Shown: positions 61,790-64,000 of the stretch, in pieces | How the letters are laid out: each line of letters opens with the position of its first letter | Position numbering within the stretch: position 1 is the first letter of the stretch | From: Klebsiella huaxiensis | Lineage (GTDB): Bacteria; Pseudomonadota; Gammaproteobacteria; Enterobacterales; Enterobacteriaceae | Length of the DNA stretch: 64,000 nucleotides | Direction of reading: 5' to 3' | Assembly (NCBI RefSeq): GCF_003261575.2 | Contig: NZ_CP036175.1 | Location: 1,550,001 to 1,614,000 of the forward strand | The notes under the pieces: generated by a model | The model's database searches: none | Told to the model about the DNA's origin: nothing | Seen by the model: only the letters and a program-made list of their open reading frames with translations | Translations under genes and position numbers: made by a program

Positions 61790-63793
61790 TCAACGGTGAA
61801 ACCCGTTCTGTAACTCATCCCCTACTCTGACGATATGATCAACGGTAAAGCCGAAGAACGGGAAGAGGTCATCCGCCGGAGCCGATTCGCCAAAGCCGGT
61901 CATACCGACAACCTTGCCTTTCAAGCCAACGTATTTATACCAGTAGTCGGCGATCCCGGCCTCGACGGCGACGCGAGCTTCTACGCCCGATGGCAGGACC
62001 GATTCCCGATACGCCTCGTCCTGGGTATCAAACACATCGGTTGACGGCAGGGAGACGACACGAACGTTTACCCCGTTGGCGAGCAGCTTCTCCGCTGCCA
62101 GCACGGTAATCTCCACTTCCGAGCCGGTGGCGATCAGGATCAGATCCGGCTTGCCGCCAGCGTCCTTCAGTATGTATCCGCCGCGCGCAATATTCTGCAC
62201 CTGCTCCGGCGTGCGCGCCATTTGCGTCAAATTTTGTCTGGAGAGGATGAGCGCAGTCGGTCCGTTGTGACGCTCTACCGCCAGTTTCCACGCCACTGCG
62301 GCTTCCACTTGATCGCACGGTCGCCAGGTGCTGAAATTCGGCGTCAGGCGCAGGCTGGCAAGCTGTTCCACCGCCTGGTGAGTTGGGCCATCCTCACCAA
62401 GTCCAATAGAATCGTGGGTATAAACCATGATTTGCCGCGCTTTCATCAACGCCGCCATCCGCGCCGCATTGCGGGCATATTCGACAAACATCAGGAAGGT
62501 AGCGGTATAGGGGACAAACCCACCATGATGCGCGATGCCGTTGGCAATGGCGGTCATGCCGAATTCGCGTACCCCGTAGTGAATGTAGTTGCCCGCCAGA
62601 TCTTCTTTTAGCGAGGTAGAACCTTTCCAAATGGTCAGGTTACTTGGCGCGAGATCCGCCGAACCACCGAGCAGTTCCGGCAGCAGCGGACCGTAAATAT
62701 TTAGGGTGTTTTGTGATGCTTTACGGGTGGCGATTTTCGCCGGATTGGCCTGTAGGTCGGCAATATATTTCTGCGTAGTTTCATTCCAGGAGTCAGGCAG
62801 ACCGCCGCTCATGCGACGCGTAAACTCGGCCGCCAGGTCCGGCCAGGATTTTTGGTATGCGGCAAACTTCTCTTGCCAGTTTTTCTGCGCTTTTTCGCCT
62901 TTTTCGCGGGCGTCCCAGGCACGGTAAATTTCTTTGGGGATTTCAAAAGCGGGATGGTGCCAGCCCAGTTTCTGCCGCGCCAGCGCCACTTCCTGTTCGC
63001 CTAGCGCCGCGCCGTGGGCCTCTTCTTTGCCGGCTTTATTTGGCGAACCAAAGCCAATCACCGTCCGGCAGATAATCAGCGACGGTTTATCTTTCACGCT
63101 CTGGGCTTCCAGAATAGCTTTCTTCACCGCTTCCGGATCGTGGCCGTCGATTTCATGTACCACATGCCAGTGGTAGGCTTCGAAGCGTTTTGCTGTGTCA
63201 TCGGTAAACCAGCCTTTAACTTCGCCATCAATGGAGATGCCGTTGTGATCGTAGAAGCCGATGAGCTTGCCTAACCCCAGCGTGCCTGCCAGCGAGCACA
63301 CCTCGTGGGAGATCCCCTCCATCAGGCAACCATCTCCCATAAAAACATAAGTGAAGTGATCGACAATCTCGTGTCCTGGCTGATTAAACTGCGCGGCCAG
63401 CGTGCGCTCGGCGATAGCCAGACCGACGGCATTCGCCAGCCCCTGTCCCAGCGGCCCGGTGGTGGTTTCAACACCTGGGGTATAGCCAATTTCCGGATGG
63501 CCTGGGGTTTTTGAGTGCAGTTGACGGAAGTTTTTCAACTCCGCAATGGGTAAGTCATAGCCCGTCAGATGCAACAGGCTGTAAAGCAGCATCGAAGCAT
63601 GGCCGTTAGACAAAATAAAGCGGTCACGGTCGTACCACTGCGGGTTTTCGGGGTTGTGCTTGAGAAAATCATTCCACAGCACCTCGGCGATATCCGCCAT
63701 ACCCATTGGGGCGCCGGGATGGCCGGAATTGGCTTTCTGAACAGCATCCATACTCAGGGCGCGAATCGCGTTGGCAAGTTCTCTTCGGGACAT
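61790..63793 (-). CDS. tktB: Transketolase 2
   Basis: The 667-residue thiamine-diphosphate enzyme moves C2 units between sugar phosphates in the pentose phosphate pathway. The start MSRRELANAIRALSMDAVQK gives exactly the E. coli TktB length. The ThDP motif GDGCLMEGISHE is near residue 154, with catalytic His/Glu regions SNGHASMLLYS and FMTAIANG-type loops. Identity as TktB rather than TktA rests on the place beside ypfG and the N-terminus. talA, its neighbour in E. coli, is not visible in the 207 bp upstream. Confidence 0.95.
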   Translation of the reverse strand: MSRRELANAIRALSMDAVQKANSGHPGAPMGMADIAEVLWNDFLKHNPENPQWYDRDRFILSNGHASMLLYSLLHLTGYDLPIAELKNFRQLHSKTPGHPEIGYTPGVETTTGPLGQGLANAVGLAIAERTLAAQFNQPGHEIVDHFTYVFMGDGCLMEGISHEVCSLAGTLGLGKLIGFYDHNGISIDGEVKGWFTDDTAKRFEAYHWHVVHEIDGHDPEAVKKAILEAQSVKDKPSLIICRTVIGFGSPNKAGKEEAHGAALGEQEVALARQKLGWHHPAFEIPKEIYRAWDAREKGEKAQKNWQEKFAAYQKSWPDLAAEFTRRMSGGLPDSWNETTQKYIADLQANPAKIATRKASQNTLNIYGPLLPELLGGSADLAPSNLTIWKGSTSLKEDLAGNYIHYGVREFGMTAIANGIAHHGGFVPYTATFLMFVEYARNAARMAALMKARQIMVYTHDSIGLGEDGPTHQAVEQLASLRLTPNFSTWRPCDQVEAAVAWKLAVERHNGPTALILSRQNLTQMARTPEQVQNIARGGYILKDAGGKPDLILIATGSEVEITVLAAEKLLANGVNVRVVSLPSTDVFDTQDEAYRESVLPSGVEARVAVEAGIADYWYKYVGLKGKVVGMTGFGESAPADDLFPFFGFTVDHIVRVGDELQNGFHR

Positions 63794-64000
63794 AATGTGC
63801 TCCTGAAACAATACGTTGCGTGAGTTTTTATTGGCTTAGGATAGAGAGGGTGATGAGTTGCATAACTAAAAAGCATAGCAGATGGGGCTATCATTGCTTC
63901 CTAATCTAAGTTACATAAACATTATAAATCGATAACAAATATAACTTTGTTTTGGCGAGAGTTTGGCGGTGTTCAAAGTTTACGAAGCCGTCAGGCGAGA
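63794..64000. other. Upstream region of tktB, to the window edge
   Basis: A/T-rich DNA without a supported coding frame. A consensus TATAAT on the minus strand (63921-63926) is a possible -10 for tktB, but no convincing -35 lies at 16-18 bp. AGGAG precedes the tktB ATG. Confidence 0.5.

Noticed and set aside
1..64000. CRISPR array, tRNA, rRNA, prophage or integron
   Set aside because: No regularly spaced repeats, no cloverleaf or rRNA-like sequence, and no integrase or phage gene were seen.

Overview
The window is chromosomal DNA of an enterobacterium, most likely of the Klebsiella/Raoultella group. About 50 genes follow, in inverted orientation, the gene order that Escherichia coli K-12 has between yfhM and tktB, and most proteins differ from the E. 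coli lengths by only a few residues. The Klebsiella assignment is an inference. It rests on a bglK beta-glucoside kinase gene beside a phospho-beta-glucosidase gene, on ERIC elements, and on an IS5-group element whose 1196 bp length fits ISKpn26. No rRNA, tRNA, CRISPR array, prophage or plasmid functions were seen.

Layout. 1-628: the visible part of an unrecognised polytopic membrane protein, with an FNR-type site and an ERIC element upstream. 1158-21000: yfhM-pbpC (periplasmic alpha-2-macroglobulin and PBP1c), ndk, rlmN, rodZ, ispG, hisS, yfgM, bamB and der. These are followed by a non-E. coli insertion of two small exported proteins that look like free-standing TonB and TolA C-terminal domains, then yfgJ and xseA. 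20500-23700: guaB-guaA. 23700-26000: an MFS transporter divergent from a LysR regulator, where E. coli has yfgH-yfgI. 26000-34300: yfgG, pdeF, ppx-ppk, purN-purM. 34300-36900: a bglK/phospho-beta-glucosidase insertion. 36900-52750: upp-uraA, hda, yfgD-bepA, perM, bcp, gcvR, dapA-bamC, purC, ypfJ-tmcA, ypfH, ypfN, dapE, yffB. The hyf/focB hydrogenase-4 block that separates perM from bcp in E. coli is absent. 52750-64000: an IS5-group element inside the 19-codon gene ypfM, then acrD, aegA, nudK, ypfG and tktB. narQ is missing between acrD and aegA, and at least 207 bp upstream of tktB show no talA.

How the genes fit together. Purine and pyrimidine supply is concentrated here (guaBA, purMN, purC, upp-uraA), and three transcription units carry clear PurR operators. 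Envelope biogenesis is the second theme: PBP1c with YfhM, RodZ, the BAM lipoproteins BamB and BamC, the quality-control protease BepA, YfgM and AcrD. Anaerobic or signalling functions appear in pdeF (FNR site), aegA and the left-edge membrane gene (FNR-type site). A Pho-box-like sequence precedes ppk-ppx.

Most notable observations: (1) the TonB-CTD/TolA-CTD pair at 17852-18678; (2) the IS insertion that splits ypfM, with a CTAG target duplication; (3) a lipoprotein-like small frame that overlaps the rlmN start, has a T7 tract at its 5' end and abuts an ERIC-type element; (4) the bglK operon with CRP and AscG-like operators but no local regulator.
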